DNA of 64,000 bases from Artemia franciscana (GCF_032884065.1 NC_088868.1:32944390-33008389); one strand, 5' to 3'. Counted from the stretch's first letter, positions 1-10,990 are shown. Notes: generated from the sequence alone by a model not told the origin. Translations and numbers: made by a program.

Positions 1-551
1 AAAACTCCTTGGCGCTCGTCAGTGCATACAAGGGATCAATTCCTCTTCCTCCAGCGTAATACAAAGATCTGATGGACTTATGCCATACTCTTGTACTCCC
101 CGGGACTTTCCACGAGTACTTCGCTGCTCTTCCTTCATCGGAATCAACTAGGGACGCCTTGGATGAGTCAGACGTCGAAGAAGAGGATCTAGAAGATCTT
201 TAAGTGTGTATCCGTTCTAATTTGAGTTCCTCGTATTCTTTTAGCTGAATAACAAAAGAAAAAACTTGAATCCTGTTGCACTTTATATGTTTGTATTAAA
301 ACTCTTATCTGACACCAGGCTAAAATTTCTGTTACAAGTAGATGTCGTATCTGCCTTGTAGGCAAATCGGTTTAACTTAGCAAAAACCTCTGTTAACCAG
401 CGGAAAGCCCATATTTTACATACTCAGAGTTTGACTGAACATTACATTTCCCTGCTGATTCTCCATTTCGAACAGCTTAGCAAACAGTTTTTGTCGAATA
501 TCTCAGAAGTGTAAAAATGTCAGTTACGACCTTTAGGCGTAACAGCGACGA
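1..551 (+). mobile_element. Partial DUF7869-like DNA transposon (left-arm copy)
   Basis: Second copy of the element at 22676-25117, in opposite orientation and cut by the window edge. It holds the 3' end of the transposase-like gene and one terminal inverted repeat at 515-551. That 37-bp repeat is the same sequence as at 25081-25117. Immediately outside it (552 on) lies Rep-A in the same relative position as in the right arm, so the insertion predates the inverted duplication. Confidence 0.85.
3..200 (+). pseudogene. C-terminal tail of transposase-like gene
   Basis: The frame beginning at base 3 reads into an in-frame TAA at 57-59. It then continues for 47 codons of plausible protein with a leucine-rich stretch, a PGTFHEYFAALP segment and an acidic tail (DVEEEDLEDL) before a TAA at 201-203. 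The right-arm copy carries the same internal stop. The acidic C-terminus and continuity suggest the stop interrupts an originally longer protein; read-through cannot be excluded from sequence alone. The rest of the gene lies outside the window. Confidence 0.6.
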
Positions 552-1225
552 ATCTAAGCACTGGTCAAAGTTTGTAACTTGTAGCCCATCCCACAGGGAC
601 TGTGGGGGAGTAGGTCGTCCCCAAAGATATAGTTATAAGGTTTTTTGACTACGGTGAATAAACTGGCTATCTCAGAATTTTGATCTGGTGACTTTGGGAA
701 AATAATTGGCGCGGGAGGGGGCCTAGGTGTCCTCCAATTTTTGTCACTTAAAAAGGACACTAGAACTTTTAATTCCCGTTAGAATGAGCCCTCTCGCAAG
801 ATTCTAGGACCACTGAGTCGATACGATCACCCCTGGGAAAAAAACAACAAGCAAATAAACACGCATCCGTGATCTGCCTTTTGGTAAAAAATGCAAAATT
901 TCACATTTTTGTAGATAAGAGCTTGAAAACCTTACAAAGGGTTCTCTGATACGCTGAATCTGATGGGGTGATTTTTGTTCAGATTTTATGACTTTTAGGG
1001 GTTATTTCCCCCTATTTTCTAAAATTAAGGCAAATTTTCTCAGGCTCGTCACTTTTGATGGATAAGACTAAACTTGATGAAAATTATATATTTAAAATCA
1101 TCATTAAAATGCGATTCTTTTGATGTAGCTATTGGTATAAAAATTCAATTTTTTTAAGTTTTGGTTACTATTAAGCCGGGTCGTTCCTTACTACAGTTCG
1201 TTACCATGAACTGTTTGACAATAAA
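552..1225 (-). repeat. Rep-A dispersed repeat, inverted copy
   Basis: Copy of the most abundant dispersed family here. Diagnostic blocks are a 5' hairpin head (CAGTTCGT..ACGAACTG type), the 'aaggagcgacccggctc' block, a poly-T tract, then 'ggagggcacctaggcccc' and 'caaactttgaccagtg'. Other copies lie near 5087, 22010, 27110, 29917, 44460, 57891 and 60609. It has no convincing coding capacity; short ORFs in it are shared only because the DNA is shared. Confidence 0.8.
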
Positions 1226-1354
1226 TAATACCAATACTCACAAAAAAAAAATTACTTAAAACTTTGTCGATAATGAGTCGTTAAAACCTGAAGCAAAAAT
1301 TATTTCGTGGATAGAAACAGTAGCGTTTAATAATAAATATTCTACTGGTATATA

Positions 1355-1826
1355 CCAACAAATTTAGAAAGCCAGGTACGATTTATATTAGAGAGTCAGG
1401 AAGTTCAGAATTGGCGAGGGCTGGTTTTAGATTCTACAACCCTACAACATTATAATCAGGCAAAACCTAGTTTTGGAGAGGAAGTTTATTTTAAATTTAA
1501 TTTACCGGCTATGATTCTACGTCGTTGGATTCAGCTTAGGGCGAATTGTCTTCCAATCCCGAACAGACAAAAAACTTTCGACAAAAATAAAATGATAGTC
1601 GGTCCTGATTGGCGGTATGTTTGTCCCCTTTGTAATGATGATGATGAAGACTTGGATCATTTTCTCCGGGAACGCCCGGTGCTCTTGGATTTACGGGAAA
1701 TTTATTTTCATGGGATTAATTTGATGCTTCCGGGTATTCTACAAAATAGTAACCCAACCACAATATTTCGAGTGGGAGTATATATAGATAAATCCTTATT
1801 AAGAAGAAAAAGTTTTTCTTGGAAAC
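1355..1826 (+). mobile_element. 5'-truncated LINE fragment, C-terminal zinc finger region
   Basis: Encodes the ORF2 C-terminus of a non-LTR retrotransposon: MILRRWIQLRANCLP followed by a CPLC...H...C knuckle and the motif LREIYFHGINLMLPG. The right-arm counterpart is 21229-21865; further copies lie at 36528-37243 and 54488-55057. In this copy the last Cys of the knuckle reads Arg (RERPVL instead of RECPVL). The 3' UTR and microsatellite tail are missing because of the deletion described for the left arm. Confidence 0.8.
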
Positions 1827-3036
1827 TGTAAAGTTTCGGGTCAATCATTGAATAGGAGATTTTTTGCCCATAAACTTTGGGTCCTGAAAATAACCAAAAT
1901 ATTAGTTAGAATAACAAATATCAAAATGATTAATGTTAAATTACCAAAATGACAAGATATTGACTAAACATGACTAAATGTTATAACATGTAGTTACTCC
2001 TAATAATGTTTTTTTGTTTTTTAATCTGACTATTCAATCTCAAAAATGAGATATGCAAACAATTCTTGTTTCTGCAGTCCCATTTATTGCTTATTGTTCT
2101 AAGCAAAAACTTTTGCAGATGTAATGAAACATAAACGCGTTGTCAAAAAACGTGAAACGTATAAAAACATGAATGTGCTGTCAATAAACATGAAACATAT
2201 CAAACTCAAAACTAGTAAGCTTTAACATGAGTAGGGCTAGCAACCATTATGTCTTCTAAAGACAAAGATAATCTACACTTTACTGGTGACTAAATACATA
2301 TAAATGTTTTCATTTTTTAAAATTTAAGACTTTAATAAATAGATATCTTTATACGAATATTAAACCATCAGTTCACGCTTTTCTGTTGTTTTTTTTTTTT
2401 CAGTAAAGCACAAATTATGTTCTGGTGTTCGGAAGGTATGGGGGTGTCATGATTTTTGATCGTTTTCAGTTTGAATCGGTTATTCATTTTAATTTGTTTG
2501 TTTTTGGGTTTTATTAATTTGCTGGTAGTATTTTGTGGTAGTTTTACGCCTGGGAGATTAATAGAATTTGTTTTTGTAATTTATTTTTTTGGTTTAATGG
2601 AACACTTTACTCTTCTTTGAAAAACTTGTTTCTTGGAAAAGTCTTAACATTAATTTATATTCGTTTTTTATCACCAGGGTCTTTTTCATTGAAGAAGAAT
2701 AATATTTTAAATCTTTTCGTTTTTTTCTATAGGAATCCACAGCTTGACTTGTTATTTGTATGCTGGAGAAAATGTTTCAACCACTTTTTGGCAGTATAGG
2801 CCTACGCCCTTTCCAAAATCTGGACGCAAATGACTTTGTTTAGTTTAGTTTTATAACTCCTCAAGTTCACCTGAAAAATAAGACTTAATACCCTTCTCCC
2901 AAAAAATGGTTTCTATGCTCTTTGACGAACCGCATACACTTACGCTCTTTCGATTTAGTTACAGTGTAAGATCAGAAATAGTAATCATAGTAGTCCTGAG
3001 AATTTCAGTTTAATACCCTAAGTCGTTCTTGGGATA
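1827..3036. repeat. Body of duplicated unit, no coding content
   Basis: Matches 19800-21015 in reverse complement and, for much of its length, 28771-29580. It contains an AT-rich stretch with a poly-T run near 2390-2400 and several short ORFs with no recognisable protein. It appears to be an old dispersed or segmental repeat whose type I cannot name. Confidence 0.6.
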
Positions 3037-3396
3037 TTGCTGAGATGTCTTACTGGCAACCAGATTAAACAATTTTTATTTAGTTTTAATGCAACATTTA
3101 GTTTGGACCGATCCACTGGACCGTTCCGCTATGCTAAGAAAAAATGGAGTAAAATTTTAATTAGAAGTGTTTTGAAAATTAATGGACTTGCGAAGAGGGC
3201 TGACTCACCCCGATCACTTCTGACTCTAAAAAAGGGCAAAAAAACTTTTAATTTCCACTTGCTCCTTAAAAGTTTATCTGATATTGCTGTGTATGATAGC
3301 GCTGCGCTGCCTATGGTATTGCTTACATGCCGTTTTAAGAACCTGCATGCACATAGATCTTCCGCTCAACTAAAACTCCCCCTAAATGATCCCTAA
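3037..3396 (+). other. Unrecognised ORF in duplicated arm (119 codons)
   Basis: Open frame MLRCLTGNQIKQFLFSF... of 119 codons, repeated in the right arm (19584-19799, minus strand) where it is shorter. It lies inside a degenerate repeat whose other copies (3415-4640) are non-coding. No domain is recognised. It is listed because it is open in both arms, but duplication alone would explain that, so coding status is doubtful. Confidence 0.25.
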
Positions 3397-3414
3397 GAGT
3401 TTCACCTTAATACC

Positions 3415-4640
3415 TTTATCGTCATTAGTTACAGCTTTCACAGCAGTAGTATTAATGATGTACAAATAGTGCCTTCTGGCTAGTTCAAATTCCGCCCCAA
3501 CATACCGTGAAAGGCCCAACTTGATAATAATGTAAACCGTTTTTAAGAAGTTACTGTGTCACCTTTTTGATAATCTAAATGCTCACAATTCATTTTGAAT
3601 TAGATCAACATCCACCTAAATATTCCTTCAAAGCTCCACCTTTATGCTCTTAGCTCGCGTAGTAGTAATAGCTGTAGTATCAGTGCCATTAGTAGCAGCA
3701 TGCACATAGCACGTTCGGTTTTCTTCAAGAACTCCTCTCGACACATGTTGAAGTTTCAACTTATTACTACAAACCGTTCCTGAAGCACGGCTGATATGTC
3801 CTTTTGACAACATGTTTCCGCATAGTGTTTTTCGATTTAGTTCAACACTCTCTCAGTGTTCTTCCAATTTTTTGCCTTAATACCCTTAGCTCTAGTAGTA
3901 GCAGCAGTAGTAACAGTAGCAATAGTAATAGCAGTAGAATTAATAGCAGTAGCCTTAGCTTTAGCAGCAGCAGTAGTAATAGCAGTATCAACATTAGTAG
4001 CAGTGGCCGATGTAGTAGTATGAGTAGAGGCAATAGCATAAGGATGCAATTACTGTGTTTTGGTTAGTTCTAATTCCCGCATAACAAGCCCTGTAAGTTT
4101 CAAATTCACACACCAAACCGTTCCTAAGATATTTCTGATACGCACTCATGATAGCCTGCGTACAGATGGCTCATTGCGATTCAGTTCACCCCGCCGAACA
4201 GTATTCCCTGAATACTGTAGTAGTAGTAGCATGGATGGATGGATCCAGGATTTTCCTTGGGGGGGGACACATAATCGGTCAGCAGTTAAAGTAGTAGGAT
4301 TAGTACCAGTACTAGTAGTAGTACTTAGAACCAGTAGTACCTTTGTAGTATCAACAGTAATATCACTAGCACTAGCGGCAGCAGTAGTATTAAACATATT
4401 GCCTTTTTGTTAGTTGGATATCCCCTTCGTGAGTCCTGGAAGTTTCAACTTTATACAATTAGCCGTTGTTATGACATTGTACATATGCCTTTTTAATAAC
4501 TTGTATTTACAAATGCTTTCTGAAATTTTCATCTCAATGCTCTTAGCTTTATAAGCAGTTACAGTAAAGGTAGTAATTGTAGTAATAGTAGTAACTGTAG
4601 TAGTAGTAGAAGTAGTAATGGTGGTAGCAGTAGTAGCAGG
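3415..4640. repeat. Degenerate repeats with imperfect trinucleotide (TAG/AGC) tracts
   Basis: The block repeats phrases such as 'gtttcaccttaatacc', 'ccgttcctgagatatt' and 'tttttcgatttagtt' about every 300 bp with heavy decay. Between them lie imperfect trinucleotide tracts of agt/agc/aat type at about 3885-4060, 4205-4400 and 4545-4640. The tracts create serine- or leucine-rich chance ORFs on both strands. The family continues across the inner boundary of the left arm, so the left side looks like the ancestral context. Confidence 0.65.
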
Positions 4641-4994
4641 GGTGAATCCAGGATTTTCCTAAGGGAGGGGGGCACATAATCGGTTGCTTCAAGAAACTTG
4701 CGAACAAAGAAATACCCATAATTAACCATTATGTGTCGTAGTTAGGTAGTGGAAATGGTTTTAAATATAAACTAAAATCTGGTGAGGGTTTAAGTTCTAA
4801 TAAATCTGTTGAAATTAAAATGGTATAAAAAATAGTAAGTTATAATAACCTTAATAAGCTAGTAAGTTACATTGTAAGTTATAAAAAGTAAGTTATAAGA
4901 AATAGTAAGTTAAAAAACAGTAAAAAAAAAAAAAAAGCTCTTCAGCATATATGAAAACAAGAGCTAAGAGCTCAAACGGCACTTGTGACGAAGT
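4641..4994 (+). repeat. Rep-C terminus plus AT-rich remnant
   Basis: From 4641 the sequence (GTGAATCCAGGATTTTCC, a G run, then 'cggttgcttcaagaaacttgc') matches the left end of the Rep-C element at 59664. A shorter version of the same end begins at 4241. After about 4790 the similarity fades into AT-rich DNA with repeats of 'agtaagttataa'. No gene seen. Confidence 0.5.
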
Positions 4995-5083
4995 CGGAAG
5001 AGCCAAGAGCTCATATGGCATGAGTTCTGGCAAAATTCTAAGAATAAATAGATTGATTTAAAAGGAAAATCAGAGGCTTAATC
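4995..5083 (-). repeat. Rep-B terminal fragment
   Basis: The block from 'gagctcatatggcatgag' to 'aaaatcagaggcttaat' is the reverse complement of 26795-26872, where it adjoins a longer Rep-B copy. It directly abuts the hairpin head of Rep-A at 5087. Confidence 0.6.
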
Positions 5084-5086
5084 AAA

Positions 5087-5945
5087 CAGTTCGTGGTAAC
5101 GAACTGTAGTAAGGAGCGACCCGGCTCAATAGTAAACGAAACTCTAAAAAACGGAATTTTGATGCTAAACGATACATCAAAAGAATCGAATTTTCACACT
5201 GATTCTAAATATATAAGTTTCAATTAATTTAGTCTTTGTCATCAAAAGTTACAAGCCTGAAAAAATTGCCTTATTTTGGAAAATCGGGGGAAACATCACC
5301 TAAAAGTCATAGAATCTTAACGAAAATTACACCATCGCATTCGGCGTATCAGAGAGCCCTAAAACTAAAGCTCCTATCTAAAAAAATGTGGAATTTTCAT
5401 ATTTTTTGCCAGAAGACAAATCACGGGTGCGTGTTTATTTGTTTGTTGTTTTTTTTCCCCAGGGGTCATCGTATCGACCAAGTGGTCCTAGATTGTCGCA
5501 AGAGCGCTCATTTTTACGAAAATGAAAAGTTCTAGTGCCCTTTTTAAGTGATAAAAAATTGGAGGGCACCTAGGCCCCCTCCAACACTCATTTTTTTCCA
5601 AAAGTCAACGGATTAAAATTTTGAGATAGCCATTTTGTTCCGCATAGTCGAAAACCATAATAACTATGTCTTTGGGAATGCCTTACTCCCTCACAATCCC
5701 TGGGGGAGGGGCTGCAAGTTACAAACTTTGACCAGTGTTTACATATAGTAATGGTCATTAGGAGTGTACAGACGTTTTCAGGGGGATTTTTTGGGTTTGA
5801 GGGGTGGGGTTGATGGAAGGGGGCTATGTGGTAGGATCTTTCCTTGGAAGAATATGTCATGGGGGAAGAAAAATTCAATGAAAAGGGCGCAGGATTTTCT
5901 AGCATTACTATAAAAAAACAATGAAAAATAAACATGAAAACTTTT
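5087..5945 (+). repeat. Rep-A dispersed repeat, near full length
   Basis: Starts with the hairpin CAGTTCGT-GGTA-ACGAACTG and contains all the blocks listed for this family, ending near 'aacatgaaaactttttt' before a hairpin MITE. Compared with 22010-22675 and 29917-30775 it is collinear with substitutions and small indels. ORFs within it (5236-5535, 5588-5950) are not supported as proteins. Confidence 0.8.
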
Positions 5946-6250
5946 TTCAATTGGAAGTAAGGAATAGCATTGAAATTTAAAACGAACAGAGATTATTACG
6001 CATATGAGGGGTTCTAAAAATACTTTAGCATAAAGAGCGAGGTATTTAGGAGGAGATAAATAAATACCTTGCTCTTTATGCTAAAGTATTTTTAGTAATT
6101 TCAACTATTTTTTCAACGGCCTTTTTGATTCAGGGGTCATTCTTAAAGAATTGGGACAAAACTTACAATTTATTGTAAAGAGCGAGGTATTATCGAGGGT
6201 ACAAACCCCCTCGTACACATAATAAAAATATAAGAATATAAAAGTTTGTT
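5946..6250. mobile_element. Hairpin (foldback) MITE with internal near-perfect stem
   Basis: Carries the MITE head (aactgaaagtaaggagc-like, then 'aaaacgaacagagattatt') and the block 'cgctctttacgctaaag' in both orientations. At 6014-6048 and 6061-6095 there is a 35-bp inverted repeat with one mismatch and a 12-bp loop. Related elements: 7170-7432, 25313-25552, 30773-31015, 32525-32840, 33023-33338, 43977-44250, 61395-61640, 61940-62192. Confidence 0.7.
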
Positions 6251-6309
6251 ACGTAAGTTAATTCTTAAGTTACGCACATTTTTTACTAATAAAAACGTTC
6301 GTTAAAAAT

Positions 6310-6952
6310 TAAAAGGGTAAAATTCTAGTTAATTGACTTCTTGCTATCTCGGAAAGGGTTAAGGTTAGGAAAATGAAACTTTCAGGGATGGGTCTACAGG
6401 CTAAAGTATGTCCCGGGAAGGTATTTTAAAGCCCCCACCTCCACTCCTTCTCCCTCTAGAGGACCCTGTAATTTGTCTACATGACAGGTCTATTACCTAT
6501 TGAAATTTTGACAAAACAACATTTTACCTTAATTTTCATGTTACTAGTTGCTTTTTCTTTGCCTTTAGTTCTGAAAATACAATTCCTGTTATCTGAGTAG
6601 AATTTTGAGCCATATCAATGTTGTTTTTTTTAATTTAGGAAATGTATTTGCATATCTTTAAAACCTTATAAAATGAAATTGAGCAGAGTTATGAAGCTGA
6701 AAACAATTTTGCTGTACTTCAATTAAGCATAGGATCTATTTTGCAAGGATTCAATTTTATAATACACATATTTTTAAAGGTCATCAAAGGTCAGGGCCCT
6801 CTAGAAGGAGAAGGAGTGGAGATAGTTGCTTCAAAATACTTTCCGTGGACATACTTTAGTCTGTAGATTCATTCCTGAAAGTTTCATTTTCCTAACCTAA
6901 ACCCTTACTGAGATAGCAAGAAGTCAATTAACTAGAATTTTACCATTAAAAG
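6310..6952. mobile_element. Inverted-repeat element with about 160-bp arms
   Basis: The sequence at about 6315-6475 (gtaaaattctagttaattg ... ctctagagg) reappears inverted at about 6795-6950, separated by about 320 bp of AT-rich DNA. The arms share 'gacttcttgctatctc', 'aatgaaactttcagg' and 'ggagtgga' type blocks. It is structurally a MITE or foldback element; no coding region and no clear target duplication were seen. Confidence 0.65.
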
Positions 6953-7169
6953 TTCTAGTAGCCTTTTTAAGTAACCGAAAAATAGGAGGGCAGCTAGGCC
7001 TCCTTCCCCACCCCTTATTTATCAAAATCGTCTGATCACAACTAAGAAAAAGCAATTTAGCCCCAAAAAAAATTAATATACAAATTTTATTTCAATAATT
7101 TACGTGCGGAGAGCCAAAATCAAACATGCATTAATTCAAAAACGTTCAGAAATTAAACAAAAAAAATGT
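6953..7169 (+). repeat. Rep-A-related fragment
   Basis: Contains 'aaaagttctagtagcc', 'ggagggcagctaggcctcc' and 'agccaaaatcaaacatgc'. This is a diverged version of the middle of Rep-A, also seen at 61700-61920. It leads directly into the next hairpin MITE, the same order as at 61700-62192, so the pair may travel together. Confidence 0.55.
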
Positions 7170-7432
7170 TTTTTTAACTGAAAGTAAGGAGCGACATTAA
7201 AACTTAAAACGAATAGAAATTACTCTGTATATGAAATGGGTTGTCCCCTCCGCAATCCCTCGCTCTTTACGCTAAAGTTTGACTCTTTGCCACAATTCTA
7301 CTTTTTAAAACAATTAAAAGCTTTAGCGTAAAGAGCGAGGCGCTGAGGAGGGGACAACCCATTTCATATACGGAGTAATTTCTGTTCGTTTTAAGTTTTA
7401 ATGTCGCTCCTTACTTTCAGTTAAAAAAAACT
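7170..7432. mobile_element. Hairpin MITE, about 260 bp
   Basis: A textbook copy. The left half runs from 'aactgaaagtaaggagcgac' through 'gaatagaaattactc' and 'ggttgtcccctcc' to 'cgctctttacgctaaag'. After about 35 bp the same blocks return in reverse complement, ending in 'gtcgctccttactttcagtt'. The whole element could fold into one long stem. No ORF. Confidence 0.8.
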
Positions 7433-7449
7433 AGTTTTTTTTATGTAAT

Positions 7450-8925
7450 GCCGGTCAAGATTTAAACTAAGAGCTCTGAGACACAAGGTCCTCCTAAATA
7501 TCCGAATTCATTAAGATCCGATAACCCACTCGTAAGTTAACATACCTCATTTTTTGTAATTTTTCCTCTCCTTTCAGCCCCCCACCCAGATGGTCGAATC
7601 GGGGAAAACAACTTTATACAGTCAATTTGTGCAGGTCCCTGACACACCTACCAATTTTTATCGTCCTAGAACATCCGCAAGCACCAAACTCGCCAAAGCA
7701 CTGGACCCCCCCCCCCTGCTAAGTCCCCCAAAGAGAGCGGATCCAGTACGATTCTGTCAATCACGTATCAAGGACACTTGTTTATTCTATCCACCAAGCT
7801 TCATCCCAATTCCTCCACTCCAAGTATTTTTCCAAAATTTCCCCCTCAAACTCCCCCCAATGTCAAAAGATCTGGTCGGGATTTGAAATAAGAGCTCTGG
7901 GACATGAATTCCTTCTAAAAATCAAATTTCATTAAGATCCAATCACCAATTCGCAAGATAAAGAAAACTCAATTTTTATGTTTCCCAAGATTTTCAGTTT
8001 CCCCCTCCAACTCCCCTCAATGTCACAGGATCTGGTCGTGATTTAAAATAAGAGCTCTGAAGCACGAGATCGTTCTAAATATCAATTTTCATTGAGATCT
8101 TGATCTCCAGTTCGTAAGTTACCAATGCCTCATATTTTCTAATTTTTCTCAATACCCCCCCCCTCTCTCCCAAAGAGAGCGGATCTGCTCTGGTTGTGTC
8201 AGTCACCTATATTGGAATTGTGCTTATTCTTCCCACCAACTTTCATCCTGATCTCTCCACTCTAAGCATTTTCTAAGATTCCCCCCAACTCCCCCCATTG
8301 ACAATGGATCCGGTCAGGATTTAAAATATGAGATCTGAGTTACAGGGTCCTTCTAAATACGAAATTTCATCAAGATCCGATCGTTCCTTCTTAATTTAAA
8401 AATACCTCATTTTTTTCTAATTTTTCAGAATTGACCCTCCCCCCAACTCCCTCAAAGAGAGTAGATCCATTCCGGTTATGTCAATCACGTATCTAGGAAT
8501 TTTGTTTAGTTTTTCCACGAATTTCATCCCAATTCCTCTCCTCTAAGCGTTTTCGAAGATTTTAGGCTTCCCCTCCAACTCCCGCCAATGTCACCGGATC
8601 CGAACGGGATTTAAAATAAGAGCTCTGAGACGCGATATCCTTCTAAACATCAAATTTCATTAAGATCCAATCCCCCATTCGTAAGTTAAAAATACCTCAT
8701 TTTTTCTAATTTTCCCGAATTAACCGTCCTCCACTCCCCCCAGATGGTCAAATCGGGGAGAAGACTGTTTCTAATTTAATCTGGTCTAGTCCCTGATACA
8801 CCTTGCAAATTTCATCGTCCTAGCTTATCTGTAAGTGCTTGAACTAGCAAGACCGGGACAGACAGACAGACCGACAGAATTCGCGATCGCTATATGTCAC
8901 TTGGTTAATACCAAGTACCATAAAA
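7450..8925 (+). repeat. Rep-B: internally tandem repeat element
   Basis: The phrase 'ggtcgggatttaaaataag' (with variants) followed by 'agctctgag' occurs near 7450, 7875, 8034, 8307 and 8600. Each is followed by 'tttcattaagatcc' and then C-rich tracts with 'caaagagagcggatc', giving tandem units of roughly 280-290 bp with partial units. The right end has (GACA)n and then a perfect palindrome, ACTTGGT-TAAT-ACCAAGT, near 8898. An inverted copy lies at 26310-26872. The ORF at 7590-7886 is proline-rich by composition and not supported. Confidence 0.7.
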
Positions 8926-10384
8926 ACTATAGGATATTTTTCTTTTTTTATAATTTTTTACCTTTACACTTCTGACCACTATAGCGAGTAAGTTAAGCTT
9001 TTTATTGTAAAAAAAAAAGGTCTTGAACGATCTTTTTGGGTCATGCACTCTTTGTGACCATTCGTATAGGTCAAACCATTTAGTATGTCGCCTAACTTTG
9101 TGGCATTGCTCAGTAATTATGATAGTAATGAAGAGTGGGAAATAAGCATAAAGCCACAACTTGTATATTCGTAAAAAAATTAAATACTAGTTTTTTTAGG
9201 GTGTAGCAAGAAAATCAGAACGAAGAGATAGAAATGCATATAAGACATTGGAAAAGAGGGTTTTAAGTATAAGCGATAAAGGATTAACTAATCACTGTTT
9301 CCTTTTAAAAATAGCGTTTTAATAGACGAAATCAACTTCAACAAAATCTCAAAAATTTACCAATCAAAATTTTACTCTTCATAACAACGTAGCGTATCTT
9401 TCCGCTTTTAAAGTTCAATATATTTTGCTTAAATTACAGAATTCATAATTTGATAAGAAAAAAGTCCATTTCTCTATTTTCACTCCCGCCATATCTATTT
9501 GTTACACGGTTGATGTCTACCTCAATATTTCGGTGAACGTTTATAATGGCCAGTCCTGTCAGTCCAGAGACCTGTCAGTTTAGTCCTCTTTGTTAGTATT
9601 TTCTCTTCTATTCATCTTAAAATATTCGAATAAAGACCAAAACCGTCATAAAATAGGAACTCTGTTAATACAAACAATACAAACAATTATGTATTTTTTA
9701 TTTTTGTATTTGATAGGTATAGATTGGTGATTTAAATTATCAGGGTATCAAGCTGTGGAGATTTTTAATAAGAAAAAAAATTTAATCTTGATATTTGCAG
9801 ATATTCAATTCAATGTTAAAATCTCGATATGTCCCAGCACAAAAATAAAATTTTGAAATTTGACTTAGATTTAGCATTAAATAAGAGAATTGTCCTGTAA
9901 TACTATTGATTTATAAACAACTAATCGCGGAAATATGATTGGATGGCATGTATCAAAATAAGTACTAAAATCCTCAGCGGTGTATATATAGCAGTTTAGA
10001 CAATTTTATGGACAAATATATTCAACCCCTTTACAAAAACATAACTATATTTTGTGAGAGGGGAAAAACTCTCAAGTAATATTGCAGTCGCATTCAGTTT
10101 TGGTGATTAACTCAAGTTGTATGAATTTCCCCTTTTTATCGTTTTTCTTATTTTTAAATGTTTGAAAAAAATCAATGCAATTCCACTGATTTAAACTGAG
10201 AATTCAGAGACTCATCTATACCAGCTAGATAAAAAAAAAATAATAATTATTTGCCTTCTTTTATAAACAATTTTTCGAAAATATATTCTTCTTAAATGAT
10301 TTGTTCACCCTTGGAAGGAGTGTTTTACCTCCTAGACTTAGTTTTAAGTATATATTTATACGAACCTTTATTTAAAGATAAAGA
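8926..10384. other. AT-rich intergenic DNA, no gene seen
   Basis: I see no protein domain, RNA gene or copy of the repeats defined elsewhere. Short ORFs such as 8905-9159 lack recognisable features. Confidence 0.5.
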
Positions 10385-10990
10385 GTATGGCCTTTATTTT
10401 AATGTTTTAGGATGAACAAAGGTGATTTTTATATAATGTGGAGCTTTAATTAGATGAAAATAGGAATAAAGTGGCCACCATTTGCTCACCATAATCCAAA
10501 ATTTGAATTAATAATTTTTGCATTTCTCATACATATTTTCTATTATATAAATCCCTTAAAAAATAACAATGTTGTAAAAACCACCCTGCTTCGCAAAAAA
10601 AAGCAGACCCAAAGAACCACAACAGAAGGCCAAAAAAATAATAATATTAATTTCTTTTGCCTCAGCGCTATAGCAAGACTCAAAAACTAATTTTTGACGG
10701 CAAAAAGAATTAAATACTTTGCTTTTCAGCCCCGTTGTGACAGCACAATCCTGAAAAATCATTTCGACAGACTGAAGAACTTAGTATTTTCGACTTCGCC
10801 TCCTAATTATTAGGAAATGAAGATTGTCACCTCCCAGTTGGCATTTGTGGTAAAACGGACAGATTCTCATGACAAACCTAAATTTCATTAAATACTTTTT
10901 AGCAGTATGCGTCATTAGTAAAATCTAACAGAGACCGCACAAAGTAATTAAAACCTTGTTTCAAACTTGTTTGCAAAAGGAACCGTCTTA
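10385..10990 (+). repeat. Rep-C internal region, first copy
   Basis: Matches 59810-60360 with many substitutions and some indels. Shared blocks include 'ggcctttattttaatgtttta', 'gagctttaattagatgaaaat', 'ccatagcaagac'-like sequence and 'accgcacaaagt'. The terminal GGATCC-type ends seen at 59664 and 60501 are not visible here, so this is an internal or eroded copy. Confidence 0.7.

Larger units (their letters stand above)
1..3414. repeat. Left arm of giant inverted duplication
   Basis: This stretch reads as the reverse complement of 19423-23226. Matching landmarks are the transposon tail (1-551 vs 22676-23226), Rep-A, a LINE zinc-finger fragment, and the ORF at 3037-3396 (vs 19584-19799). The inner boundary is sharp: 3414 pairs with 19423. 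The outer boundary lies beyond the left edge. The arms differ by scattered substitutions (about 2% over the parts compared by eye). The left arm also lacks about 400 bp present at roughly 21015-21410. Inference: an inverted segmental duplication, later modified by a deletion in this arm. Confidence 0.9.

Noticed and set aside
3804-4067. Serine-rich and leucine-rich ORFs
   Set aside because: Overlapping frames on both strands of a trinucleotide tract; composition artefact.
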